This document shows positions 44,092-52,788 of a DNA stretch of 64,000 nucleotides, one piece after another; within the stretch, counting starts at the first letter, position 1; the number at the start of each line of letters is the position of its first letter. The stretch is from positions 1 to 64,000 of the forward strand of contig JAQWJJ010000016.1 in NCBI GenBank assembly GCA_029248405.1. Reading direction: 5' to 3'. The translations under genes and the position numbers were made by a program. The notes below the pieces were generated by a model. It saw only the letters and a program-made list of their open reading frames with translations, did not search any database and had not been told where the DNA came from. Source of the DNA: Flavobacteriaceae bacterium. Lineage in GTDB: Bacteria > Bacteroidota > Bacteroidia > Flavobacteriales > Flavobacteriaceae.

Positions 44092-44970
44092 ATGTTCCAC
44101 GTGAAACCCGAAAGTCAAAAACAAATCAAACACAGCGAAGTGCATTTGCGCAGGGTGAAGGATCACTTGGTTAGTGGAGAAGAGTTCTCTTTAGTGCACA
44201 ACAAGCAATTTAATGCTTTGGCTACAGCGCCAAAACCATCCTTAGTCGAGATTGCGGGATACTACGAGAGCGATGAATATTTGTCGCATTCTGACCAGCA
44301 TAGGTCTTTTTTTTCTCGGATATATGCATTGGTGCGAGGGGTTAACCTGAGGACTAAAAAGAAATGGGTGGAAGATCATGTCAACGCTCCGGGACGTCTT
44401 TTGGATGTGGGCACCGGCGTTGGTCATTTTTTAGATGTTATGCGCGCTGGGCGCTGGAATGTTCAAGGCATTGAAGTTGGGGATCGCCCAAGAGCTATAG
44501 CACAAGCTAAGGGACATGTGGTTCATGCACAATGGGCGGGCGTGTTGGGCGAAAAATATGATGCCGTTACCCTTTGGCATGTTTTAGAGCATTTGGACGA
44601 TTTGGAGAGTCGTATTGCTGATTTGGGCAGTCTTGTCGATGAAAATGGATTTTTAATTGTCGCAGTGCCCAACTACCGTTCTTTTGACGCCCGTCATTAT
44701 AAGGCATTTTGGGCCGGCTATGATGTGCCGCGCCATTTATGGCATTTTGAGCAAGCAAGCATGCATCATTTGTTTGTTGATCAGTTTGATTTGATAGACA
44801 AGAAATTCATGTGGTTTGATTCTTTTTACGTCAGCTATCTTTCTCATTACTATAAAACAAACAACAAACGATCTGTGACGCCTTTTTTTGTGGCGTTATG
44901 GTCTAACCTAAGAACTTTGTGGGACGGAGAGTGCTCTTCTATCGCATACATCTACCAAAAAAAGCCATAG
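44092..44970 (+). CDS. Class I SAM-dependent methyltransferase
   Basis: The 292-aa protein has the SAM-binding motif I LLDVGTGVGHFLDV, the acidic residue in VQGIEVG, and the post-motif HVLEHLDD, with an aromatic C-terminal part. The acceptor is unknown. The first residues, MFHVKP, are encoded by a parS-like site. The ATG directly follows the mnmG stop with no base between. It resembles no rRNA methylase I know. Confidence 0.87.
   Translation: MFHVKPESQKQIKHSEVHLRRVKDHLVSGEEFSLVHNKQFNALATAPKPSLVEIAGYYESDEYLSHSDQHRSFFSRIYALVRGVNLRTKKKWVEDHVNAPGRLLDVGTGVGHFLDVMRAGRWNVQGIEVGDRPRAIAQAKGHVVHAQWAGVLGEKYDAVTLWHVLEHLDDLESRIADLGSLVDENGFLIVAVPNYRSFDARHYKAFWAGYDVPRHLWHFEQASMHHLFVDQFDLIDKKFMWFDSFYVSYLSHYYKTNNKRSVTPFFVALWSNLRTLWDGECSSIAYIYQKKP
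44093..44108 (+). promoter_or_regulatory. Second parS-like site, inside the methyltransferase start
   Basis: TGTTCCACGTGAAACC matches the parS consensus at 15 of 16 bases (last base differs). It overlaps codons 1-6 of the methyltransferase, so binding and coding constraints coincide. Confidence 0.75.
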
Positions 44971-45112
44971 AGCGCGTTTTTCGCATTTTTACAACTCTAG
45001 CAAGGTGTTAGGCCTTAAAAACTTATTTAATCCTTTAAAACCACTCTAATCTTGTTTTTTTAAATAGAGTGTATATATGGTTTCTTGTTTTGTAAATAAA
45101 TGAATTCTATGG

Positions 45113-46261
45113 CTAAGGTTTTTTATGCAAAAGCCGAGTCATTTGCACAGCGAGGTCGGTAAAGATTAATTTTGGGTTGCCGTTGCGTTCAATATGGTAG
45201 TGTGCAGTTTCTAGAGCTGATTGAATCGCGTGGATATTGTTTTGATGGATAAAGGGTGCTAATCGGTCAAGTGAAAACCCTTCGTCGTGTTCTTGATAAT
45301 AGACCAACTCTTTTACGCCGTAGTGGGCCAAGAAGGCTTGCCGCAAAAGTTCACTGCAGTATAGCAAAAAACTTTTTTGGGTCTCTCTGCCCAAGCCAGA
45401 CATTTGGTCGCTCCAAGCCAATAGGTCCTGAATAACTTTCTTGTTGCCTTTGGCTTTGAACGCCCCTCTCGCCCAAGCCAAGAACCATGCTTCGAACGGG
45501 ACGTCTTCTTCTTTATTGGCTAATAATTGTCGGGCTTTGAAGTAGTCGCCATGAGCAATCTTGCTTATGCGTAAAGCCTCAGAGGTTGTGCAATTATGGT
45601 GGGCCATAAGCCCCTGACTTAAATCATGCTCAGAGAGCAGGGGTATGTTTAATTTTTGGCAACGCGAGTAAATGGTGCGCAAGATTTGATCTTCATGCTC
45701 CGTTAAGAGTAAAAAAACAGTCTGCGCTGGCGGTTCCTCAAGTAGTTTCAGCATTTTGTTGGCGCATTCAGTGGTCATTTTTTCGGCCATCCAGATGATG
45801 ACAACCTTGAACCCTCCTTCATATGATTTGAGGTAGAGTGTTTTGGCCATTTGTTCTGCTTCAGCCACTGAGATGCTCCCTTGTTTTTTATCAATTCCTA
45901 AGTGTTGATACCAAGAAAATAATGAGCCATAAGGAGTTTGGGAGACAAAACTTCTCCAGGCAGATATAAAGTCATTAGAACGCGGTGTTTTCTTTACCTC
46001 GGCGGTGGTGTTGACTGGGAAAACAAAGTGCAAATCAGGGTGGGACAAGGCACCAACTTGTCGGGCACAACGCTCAAAAGCTTTGTCAGCCGGATTCAAT
46101 GAAGAACAGAGTATGCTATTGGCATAAGCCAATGCCAGTGGCAACAAGCCGCTTCCGCTTGATCCAGAAAACAGTTGAGCGTGCGGGATGCGGCCTTCTG
46201 CAACAGTCGTTGTGAGGTGATTTTTGAGGTGTCTCAGTCCAATAATTTGCGAAAAATCCAC
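45113..46261 (-). CDS. holB: DNA polymerase III delta' subunit
   Basis: HolB is the clamp-loader delta' subunit. The 382-aa protein starts DFSQIIGLRHLKNHL, then a degenerate P-loop (GSSGSGLLPLA) with no ATPase lysine, SHPDLHFVFP, the MTTECANKMLKLLEEPP signature and SRCQKLNIP. GTG 46261 fits the family N-terminus; a TTG at 46267 is the alternative. It is divergent from pgk. Confidence 0.91.
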   Translation of the reverse strand: MDFSQIIGLRHLKNHLTTTVAEGRIPHAQLFSGSSGSGLLPLALAYANSILCSSLNPADKAFERCARQVGALSHPDLHFVFPVNTTAEVKKTPRSNDFISAWRSFVSQTPYGSLFSWYQHLGIDKKQGSISVAEAEQMAKTLYLKSYEGGFKVVIIWMAEKMTTECANKMLKLLEEPPAQTVFLLLTEHEDQILRTIYSRCQKLNIPLLSEHDLSQGLMAHHNCTTSEALRISKIAHGDYFKARQLLANKEEDVPFEAWFLAWARGAFKAKGNKKVIQDLLAWSDQMSGLGRETQKSFLLYCSELLRQAFLAHYGVKELVYYQEHDEGFSLDRLAPFIHQNNIHAIQSALETAHYHIERNGNPKLIFTDLAVQMTRLLHKKP

Positions 46262-46307
46262 AAACAAATCTAAGGATTTTTCACAAGGGAGGGACCTGAG
46301 AAAAACT

Positions 46308-46315
46308 TATATTTG
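46308..46315 (+). promoter_or_regulatory. -7 element (TATATTTG) for pgk
   Basis: It fits TAnnTTTG and ends 17 bases before the pgk ATG (46333). Its last base opens the in-frame GTG at 46315, so that upstream start is excluded if the promoter is used. Confidence 0.5.
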
Positions 46316-46332
46316 TGTCACAAATCAAAAAA

Positions 46333-47523
46333 ATGAGCACAATAAAGGATTTTAATTTTTCAGGCAAAAAAGCACTGATTCGGGTTGATTTTAACGTCCC
46401 CTTAGAGGGTAATGGTATGGTGAGCGACAACACACGAATTGAGGCCGCCGCGCCAACAATTCATGAAGTATTGCGCCAAGGAGGATCCTGTGTCTTGATG
46501 TCACACCTGGGACGGCCAAAGTCAAATGAAGCAGAGTATTCTTTAAAGCATATTGTCCCTGAGGTCTCAAAGGTTTTGGGTGTCCCAGTGGCCTTTGTTT
46601 CGGACTGTATTGGGCCAGAAGTGGAGCATGCGGTAAAGGAGCTTCAGCCAGGAAGTGTTTTGCTTTTGGAAAACTTGAGGTATTATCCAGAGGAGACACA
46701 AGGAGACAGGGCGTTTGCAGGCCAACTGGCTCAATGGGGAGATATCTACATCAATGATGCTTTTGGTACCGCACACAGGGCTCATGCCTCAACCACAATT
46801 GTTGCTGATTTTTTTCCAAAAAACAAATGCTTTGGTTTGCTATTGGCCTCTGAAATTGAAAATGTCAACAAGGTTCTGCGCGACGGAAAAGCACCCATCA
46901 CAGCGATCATTGGTGGCGCAAAAGTATCGTCTAAGATCACCATCATCAAAAACATTCTAGACACAGTTGATCATTTGATTATCGGTGGAGGTATGGCATT
47001 TACGTTTGTCAAAGCCCTCGGCGGCAGTATCGGTGAGTCTTTAGTGGAAGACGATAAACAACAACTGGCGCTCGAGATCTTAGCTGAAGCCAAACAAAAA
47101 GGGGTGTTGGTGCACTTGCCGATAGACAGCTGTATCACTCAAGAATTCTCTAACGAAAGCCCGACTAAGATGGCCCCCACCGATGCCATTCCAGAGACTT
47201 GGATGGGGTTAGATGCTGGTCCAAAGACACAAGCCTTGTTTGCTGAGGTAATTCAACAATCAGAAACAATTCTGTTTAATGGTCCTGTTGGGGTTTTTGA
47301 ACTGCCCACATTTGCCAAAGGTACTGTTGCGATTTGTGAGGCCATTGCGCGCGCTACTCAACGGGGTGCCTTTTCTTTAGTTGGGGGAGGCGATAGTGTT
47401 TCTTCTGTTAAGCAATTTCACTTTGAGCAAAAAGTAAGCTACGTTTCTACAGGAGGCGGCGCAATGCTTGAAATGCTAGAAGGAAAAACCTTGCCAGGAA
47501 TCGCAGCCATTCTCAACGATTAA
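46333..47523 (+). CDS. pgk: Phosphoglycerate kinase
   Basis: PGK transfers a phosphate between 1,3-bisphosphoglycerate and ADP in glycolysis. The 396-aa protein has ALIRVDFNVPLEGN, SHLGRPKS, LLLENLRYYPEE, NDAFGTAHRAHAS, the GGAKVSSKI motif and the nucleotide-binding end VSTGGGAMLEMLEG. ATG 46333 (MSTIKDF) is chosen over the upstream GTG at 46315. It precedes the MltD-like gene by 19 bases. Confidence 0.97.
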   Translation: MSTIKDFNFSGKKALIRVDFNVPLEGNGMVSDNTRIEAAAPTIHEVLRQGGSCVLMSHLGRPKSNEAEYSLKHIVPEVSKVLGVPVAFVSDCIGPEVEHAVKELQPGSVLLLENLRYYPEETQGDRAFAGQLAQWGDIYINDAFGTAHRAHASTTIVADFFPKNKCFGLLLASEIENVNKVLRDGKAPITAIIGGAKVSSKITIIKNILDTVDHLIIGGGMAFTFVKALGGSIGESLVEDDKQQLALEILAEAKQKGVLVHLPIDSCITQEFSNESPTKMAPTDAIPETWMGLDAGPKTQALFAEVIQQSETILFNGPVGVFELPTFAKGTVAICEAIARATQRGAFSLVGGGDSVSSVKQFHFEQKVSYVSTGGGAMLEMLEGKTLPGIAAILND

Positions 47524-47542
47524 ATTACAGACAAAATAATTG

Positions 47543-49060
47543 ATGTCAAACCCTTACATAAGGCCAAAAGTTCTTTTTCTCAGCATTCTTTTGTTTGCTT
47601 GTAACCCCCTTTTAGGGCAAAATACAGAGGCCTCGGAGGAGGCGTCTCAGGCCGTTACAGTATTGAGAGACAGCACAGAGATTCTTTTAAAAGACATGGC
47701 AAGGACGCGTCAAATTGATTCTCTTTGGTTGGCGGCACTCTACGACACCTCTCGTTATGATGAAGCACAAGAAGCCGTCCAAAATCCATGGGACAGTATT
47801 GCGCTTCATGATTCACTTTGGTCAACACAAGTTTTTAAGGAACGCTTGGCGGATCTGGACGCGCGCACGCCTTTTCATGTGACCTATAACGCATCATTAG
47901 AGCAAATTGTGCGCGGGTATCTCAAAAACAGAAGAGAATCCATGGCTCGCCTGATTGGGTTGAGCCATTACTATTTCCCTATGTTTGAAGAGGTCATGGC
48001 GCAATATGGACTGCCTTTAGAGATGAAGTATTTGGCTATTGTGGAGTCTGCATTGGCCCCAACCGCGACCTCTCGCGTCGGTGCAAGAGGCCTTTGGCAG
48101 TTTATGTTTCAGACAGGTAAGATGTTTGGATTAGAAGTGAACAGCTATGTCGATGATCGTTGTGATCCACTACAATCAACCATTGCTGCAGCGCAATACC
48201 TGAATAAATTGTACCGCACCCTTGGGGATTGGGATTTAGCATTAGCGGCTTACAACAGCGGCCCTGGAAACGTCTCTAAGGCCATTCGACGCTCAGGAGG
48301 ACGCACTAATTACTGGAACATTCGGTCTTTTTTGCCGCGAGAAACAGCGGGATATGTGCCTGCATTTTTAGCGACCATGTATTTGTTTGAGTATGCGCAG
48401 GAGTACGGCCTAAAGACCGACACACCCAGCTTGCCTTATATGACCACAGATACTGTTAGGGTCAGAGAAATGATTTCTTTAGAACAAGTTGCTCGTGTGA
48501 GTCAAATAGAACTTTCTGAGATTGAGTTCTTGAACCCCTCCTACTCGCTGGGTCTGATACCCGTAGTCAAAGACCACCCATATTATTTGCGTTTACCACT
48601 AGATGTTTTAGGTGTTTTTGTGGCCCATGAAGACTCTATTTATGCTTTGGCTCAAAATGAGTTCGACCAAAGAGAACAGCCCTTGCCTGAGTTGATGAAC
48701 CAAAATAACCGCATTAGGTATAGGGTCCGCAGTGGAGATTATTTAGGCAAAATCGCAGAAAAATTTGGTGTGAGTGTCCAGAAAATTAAGCAATGGAATA
48801 GCCTGAAAAGCAACCGCCTTTCTATTGGGCAGCGATTGACAATCATTCCAAGAAGAATCCCAGTGGCACAAAATAATCCCCCCACAGCAAGTAAGGGCCA
48901 AGTAACAAACGGGAGGTATGTCGTGCGTCCAGGAGACTCCCTTTGGAGTATTGCACAGAAATTCCCCCAGATTTCTATCGACGATCTAAAAAAGTGGAAT
49001 GATATTAGTGGTAACACCATCAAACCAGGCATGAGCTTGCGGATAAAAAAGGAATCCTAA
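47543..49060 (+). CDS. MltD-like lytic transglycosylase with two LysM domains
   Basis: The 505-aa protein has a signal peptide (ending PLLGQ), an SLT transglycosylase domain (about residues 150-265; catalytic Glu in AIVESALAP, GARGLWQFM and ALAAYNSGPGNV) and two LysM repeats at the C-terminus (YRVRSGDYLGKIAEKFGV, YVVRPGDSLWSIAQKF). It cleaves peptidoglycan between MurNAc and GlcNAc. A TTG at 47540 immediately precedes the chosen ATG. It follows pgk and precedes the DUF4837 gene. Confidence 0.92.
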   Translation: MSNPYIRPKVLFLSILLFACNPLLGQNTEASEEASQAVTVLRDSTEILLKDMARTRQIDSLWLAALYDTSRYDEAQEAVQNPWDSIALHDSLWSTQVFKERLADLDARTPFHVTYNASLEQIVRGYLKNRRESMARLIGLSHYYFPMFEEVMAQYGLPLEMKYLAIVESALAPTATSRVGARGLWQFMFQTGKMFGLEVNSYVDDRCDPLQSTIAAAQYLNKLYRTLGDWDLALAAYNSGPGNVSKAIRRSGGRTNYWNIRSFLPRETAGYVPAFLATMYLFEYAQEYGLKTDTPSLPYMTTDTVRVREMISLEQVARVSQIELSEIEFLNPSYSLGLIPVVKDHPYYLRLPLDVLGVFVAHEDSIYALAQNEFDQREQPLPELMNQNNRIRYRVRSGDYLGKIAEKFGVSVQKIKQWNSLKSNRLSIGQRLTIIPRRIPVAQNNPPTASKGQVTNGRYVVRPGDSLWSIAQKFPQISIDDLKKWNDISGNTIKPGMSLRIKKES

Positions 49061-49078
49061 ATAAAAAACCAACGCTCG

Positions 49079-50053
49079 ATGAAAAAACTTTTCTTCCTTA
49101 TCACCGCCGTGATCTTTTTGTCCTGTGGTGAAAACAGCGATAAAAATCAATCTTATTTACCAGATTCAGTGGGCGGCATTAATGGGCTTCAGGTGGTCAT
49201 CACAGATGCGCTTTGGCAAGGGCCTCTGGGCGACTCCATCAGAGCAGTTTTTGCGTCACCAGTTCAAGGGCTGCCTCAAGAAGAACCTTTATTTACATTG
49301 AATCAATTGCCGTTGGCCCAATTTTCAGACTTTGCCAGGACCTACCGCAATGTGTTGCACATTTCACTTACAGAGCGAGACACCGTAGCCATTCGTCAAA
49401 ATGCATATGCCCAACCACAAACAATTGTTTTTGTTCAAGGCCAACAACCGGAAGATATTATCCGGCAACTCAGCGACACACAAAACGAACTGACCCAGAT
49501 GTTTTTGGATCGGGAGTTAAAAGAACGACAACGCAGAACCTTAATTTCCCCGCTTGGAGATCATGGTTTACAAGGTGATTTTGGGATTGACCTCAAAATT
49601 CCTTCAGCATACCGAGCAGCTGCTCAGACCAAGGAATATTATTGGCTGCGTAAAGAGCTTAAAGCCAACGGCACCACTAATATTTTGATTTATCAGGTGC
49701 CATTAGCGTCTTTTCCTGAGGGCATCAGCCCCATTGTTTCGATCCAAAAAATTAGAGATTCTATTGGTGCTGCACTCCTCCCTGTGGAGGATGGTTCCAA
49801 ATTCATCACAGAGTCGAGTTATGAATTGCTTACAGAACAAACCACGATCCAAAACCGCCTCTGTTATGTCACCAAAGGCCTTTGGACAATCGACGATGCC
49901 TATATGGCGGGACCTTTCGTGTCGTTTGCTGTTCGTGATGAGTCTCGAGACCGCTATTTGATCATGGAAGGCTTTACCTACGCGCCCTCAATGGCTAAGC
50001 GGGATCTACAATTTGAATTAGAGGCGATACTCAGGACCGTAGAGTTTCAATAA
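49079..50053 (+). CDS. DUF4837 family lipoprotein
   Basis: The 324-aa protein has a lipoprotein signal ending VIFLSC (Cys16) and the DUF4837 pattern: GGINGLQVVITDALWQGPLGD near the start, FGIDLKIPSAYRAA in the middle and a long beta-rich end. It should be an outer- or inner-membrane lipoprotein. Function unknown; it is conserved in Bacteroidota. It follows the MltD-like gene by 18 bases and ends before a bidirectional terminator. Confidence 0.87.
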   Translation: MKKLFFLITAVIFLSCGENSDKNQSYLPDSVGGINGLQVVITDALWQGPLGDSIRAVFASPVQGLPQEEPLFTLNQLPLAQFSDFARTYRNVLHISLTERDTVAIRQNAYAQPQTIVFVQGQQPEDIIRQLSDTQNELTQMFLDRELKERQRRTLISPLGDHGLQGDFGIDLKIPSAYRAAAQTKEYYWLRKELKANGTTNILIYQVPLASFPEGISPIVSIQKIRDSIGAALLPVEDGSKFITESSYELLTEQTTIQNRLCYVTKGLWTIDDAYMAGPFVSFAVRDESRDRYLIMEGFTYAPSMAKRDLQFELEAILRTVEFQ

Positions 50054-50057
50054 TGAA

Positions 50058-50090
50058 TAAAAAAAGAGGCCACTAAAGCCTCTTTTATAT
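50058..50090. terminator. Bidirectional terminator between DUF4837 and tatA
   Basis: An 8-bp stem (50063-50070 with 50078-50085, seven-base loop) has T-rich tails on both strands (TTTTATAT plus, TTTTTTTATTC minus). Confidence 0.85.
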
Positions 50091-50111
50091 CACGCCACTA
50101 AAGAAAGCAGC

Positions 50112-50297
50112 TTATTTTTTGTCTTCTAAGGCATCATTTTTGTCCTCCTTCGAGGCATCCTTAAATTCTTTGATTCCACTACCAAGACCACGCATGAGTT
50201 CTGGAATCTTTTTGCCCCCAAACAATAGTAAAACAACAACAACCATTAAGATAATTTGCGGGGCGCCAATCACTAAAGGCAAGATGGAAGCAGTCAT
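50112..50297 (-). CDS. tatA: Twin-arginine translocase subunit TatA/E
   Basis: The 61-aa protein has a short N-terminus, one hydrophobic helix with the [21 protein letters not shown] amphipathic hinge, and an acidic/basic tail. TatA polymers form the pore for folded Tat substrates. tatC is not in the window. It is divergent from the M23 gene. Confidence 0.95.
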   Translation of the reverse strand: MTASILPLVIGAPQIILMVVVVLLLFGGKKIPELMRGLGSGIKEFKDASKEDKNDALEDKK

Positions 50298-50316
50298 AGT
50301 CGTAAAAATTTATAAA

Positions 50317-50324
50317 CAAAGGTA
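50317..50324 (-). promoter_or_regulatory. -7 element (TACCTTTG) for tatA
   Basis: The minus-strand octamer fits TAnnTTTG, 19 bases before the tatA ATG. Confidence 0.5.
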
Positions 50325-50348
50325 ACAAGAAAATCGAACATACGGCGT

Positions 50349-50384
50349 TTTGAGATTAAGTTTCACAGAATCCATGTACATTTG
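50349..50384 (+). promoter_or_regulatory. Promoter for the M23 peptidase gene (TTTG, 24 bases, TACATTTG)
   Basis: The -7 TACATTTG (50377-50384) lies 18 bases before the ATG at 50403; a TTTG at 50349-50352 is a possible, somewhat distant -33. Confidence 0.5.
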
Positions 50385-50402
50385 TTACACCAAGACGATG
50401 AA

Positions 50403-51269
50403 ATGACCAAATCAAAAAAAAATAAAAAAAACCTCCGCCAGAAACTGGTGCATAAATATCGGTTCTTGGTCCTGAATGAGGAGACTTTTGAAGAACGGTT
50501 TTCTTTTAGGCTCAACCGCTTGAATGTCTATGTTTTTGGGGTGGTTTTTGCGCTGCTCATGATTGCCGGGACGACCATACTCATTGCCTTCACGCCTCTC
50601 AAAGAATACATACCAGGATACTCGTCTACTCAGCTCAACAAGCAGGCGGCGGAATTGAGTTATTTGACCGATTCATTAGAGCAACGATTGGCGACTAATT
50701 CATTTTATCTCAACTCTATAAAGGACGTGCTTACGGGCAACTTAGAGCCCGCCGCCCTGAATAAGGACTCCATCATTGAGGCAGTGGCACGAGAAATAGA
50801 CGAAAACCTATTGGCCGCGTCCAGAGAAGATTCTTTGTTGCGAGAATTGGTCTTGCAAGAGGACAAATACAACCCTTTGACAGATAATTCAGATCAAAAT
50901 TTTATCCTCTTCCCTCCTGCTTCAGGCATGGTTTCTGCCGAATATGACCCAGAACAAAGACATTATGCTGTGGACATTGTGACCATTAAAAACACCCCCA
51001 TTAAAGCCACTGCTGATGGGACTGTGATTTTGGCGGAGTGGACGGCTGATACGGGCTATGTCGTGGTCTTGCGCCACAAGAACAACCTGATTTCGGTATA
51101 CAAACACAGCGCAACAATCTCGGTCAAGCAAGGAGACCTGGTCAAAAGCGGTGAGGTTATTGCGACTTCGGGTAATACAGGAGAATTGACCACAGGGCCT
51201 CATTTGCATTTTGAATTATGGAGTGATGGCTACCCGATCAATCCAACGAATTTTATAGATTTTAACTAA
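50403..51269 (+). CDS. M23 family (LytM) metallopeptidase
   Basis: The 288-aa protein has a very basic cytoplasmic N-terminus, one membrane helix (about residues 36-56), a coiled-coil linker, and a C-terminal LytM domain with zinc motif HYAVD and HLHFEL. The His and Asp of HxxxD are present. It should cleave, or when inactive regulate cleavage of, peptidoglycan cross-bridges. A TTG at 50382 lies in the -7 element, so ATG 50403 is used. It precedes the GH3-like gene by 1 base. Confidence 0.92.
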   Translation: MTKSKKNKKNLRQKLVHKYRFLVLNEETFEERFSFRLNRLNVYVFGVVFALLMIAGTTILIAFTPLKEYIPGYSSTQLNKQAAELSYLTDSLEQRLATNSFYLNSIKDVLTGNLEPAALNKDSIIEAVAREIDENLLAASREDSLLRELVLQEDKYNPLTDNSDQNFILFPPASGMVSAEYDPEQRHYAVDIVTIKNTPIKATADGTVILAEWTADTGYVVVLRHKNNLISVYKHSATISVKQGDLVKSGEVIATSGNTGELTTGPHLHFELWSDGYPINPTNFIDFN

Positions 51270-51270
51270 C

Positions 51271-52770
51271 ATGAGGCTCAAAAGGTTACTTTCCAAAATA
51301 CTGGCGGCGGCGGCACACAGGCAGATATCCAAATGGGCCAACAACCCTTTTGTGGCGCAAGAGCGTGTTTTTAAAGAACTGATCCGTCAAGGACAGAAAA
51401 CACAATTTGGGCGTGACCATAATTTTGATCAGATCCGTACTTCGGCACACTTTGCGCAGCAGGTTCCTGTGCGTGACTACGAGGGCTTAAGACACTATGT
51501 CGATCAGATGGTTGATGGAGCAGCGGACATTTTGTGGCCAGGTCGGCCGCTGTATTATGCCAAAACAAGTGGAACGACATCTGGGGCGAAATACATCCCA
51601 ATAACAAAGGCTTCGATGCCACACCACATCACCAATGCAAAAAATGCGTTATTGTGCTACATACACCAAACAAAGAAAACACAGTTCGTAGACAAGAAAA
51701 TGATTTTTCTTCAAGGCTCTCCAGTACTTTCCGATAAGAACGGTGTGAAACTTGGCCGACTCTCTGGAATTGCCGCTCATTATGTCCCGAGTTATTTGCA
51801 AAGCAACCGACTCCCTTCATGGCCGGTTAATTGTATGGAAGATTGGGAGGCTAAGGTGGCTGCGATAGTCTTGGAAACCAAGGATCAGGACATGGGATTG
51901 ATCAGCGGGATACCGTCTTGGGTCCAAATGTACTTCGAAAAGCTCAATCAGACGACTCAAAAAACTGTAGGTCAGCTGTTTCCAAATTTTGATTTGTTTG
52001 TTTATGGTGGCGTTAATTTTGCGCCGTACCGGCAAAAATTTGAGGCGTTAATCGGCAGAACAACCGACAGCATTGAATTGTACCCTGCCTCAGAAGGGTT
52101 TTTTGCCTTCCAAGACCAACAAGGTGATGCTGGACTTTTGTTGCAACTGGATTCAGGAATCTACTATGAGTTCATCAAAACATCAGAGTTTTTTGACCAA
52201 TCACCAACAAGACAGACCTTGAAGTCTGTTGAAAAGGGAGTAGATTATGTCATGATCATTTCGACCAATGCCGGTTTGTGGGGGTATAATATTGGAGATA
52301 CGGTCGCGTTTACAAGCCTCAAGCCATTCAAGATTCGTGTTACGGGTCGGCTGAAACATTTTATATCGGCATTTGGAGAGCATGTCATCGGCAAAGAGGT
52401 AGAGCAAGCCATGACAAAAGCCTTGAGCGCCACAGGAGCCTCTATTACAGAGTTTACTGTAGCGCCTCAAATCACACCAGAGGACGAAGAACTGCCGTAT
52501 CATCAATGGCTGATTGAATTCGACACCGCGCCAGAAAATATGGCGAAATTTGCTGAGGTCATTGACGCAGACTTGCAAGGGCAAAACGTCTATTATGCAG
52601 ACTTGATTCAAGGCAAGGTGTTGCAACCATTGAAAATAACAGCACTAGCCCCAAACAGCTTTAACCAAGTCATGAAGGCCTCCGGTAAACTTGGCGGCCA
52701 AAACAAGGTCCCGAGACTGTCTAACGACCGCACTATTGCAGAAGCCCTGTTGAAGCTTCAAGACAAATAG
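51271..52770 (+). CDS. GH3-like acyl-acid amido synthetase family protein
   Basis: The 499-aa protein has the adenylation motif YYAKTSGTTSGAKYIPIT and other GH3 segments (YPASEGFFAFQ, VGDTV-type NIGDTVAF). GH3 enzymes in plants couple an acyl acid to an amino acid through an acyl-adenylate; bacterial members are known but their substrates are mostly undefined. It is cytoplasmic. It follows the M23 gene by 1 base and precedes the 557-aa unknown by 18 bases. Confidence 0.87.
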   Translation: MRLKRLLSKILAAAAHRQISKWANNPFVAQERVFKELIRQGQKTQFGRDHNFDQIRTSAHFAQQVPVRDYEGLRHYVDQMVDGAADILWPGRPLYYAKTSGTTSGAKYIPITKASMPHHITNAKNALLCYIHQTKKTQFVDKKMIFLQGSPVLSDKNGVKLGRLSGIAAHYVPSYLQSNRLPSWPVNCMEDWEAKVAAIVLETKDQDMGLISGIPSWVQMYFEKLNQTTQKTVGQLFPNFDLFVYGGVNFAPYRQKFEALIGRTTDSIELYPASEGFFAFQDQQGDAGLLLQLDSGIYYEFIKTSEFFDQSPTRQTLKSVEKGVDYVMIISTNAGLWGYNIGDTVAFTSLKPFKIRVTGRLKHFISAFGEHVIGKEVEQAMTKALSATGASITEFTVAPQITPEDEELPYHQWLIEFDTAPENMAKFAEVIDADLQGQNVYYADLIQGKVLQPLKITALAPNSFNQVMKASGKLGGQNKVPRLSNDRTIAEALLKLQDK

Positions 52771-52781
52771 TCGTATCTTTG
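52750..52781 (+). promoter_or_regulatory. Promoter for the 557-aa protein (TTG, 21 bases, TATCTTTG)
   Basis: TTG at 52750-52752 and TATCTTTG at 52774-52781 have 21 bases between them, inside the 3' end of the GH3-like gene. The ATG is 7 bases after, giving a near-leaderless transcript. Confidence 0.5.
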
Positions 52782-52788
52782 CCCTATA

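Noticed and set aside
45042-45071. CACTCTA/TAGAGTG hairpin between the methyltransferase and holB
   Set aside because: Seven AT-rich pairs with a 16-base loop and no T run after the stem; too weak to call a terminator.
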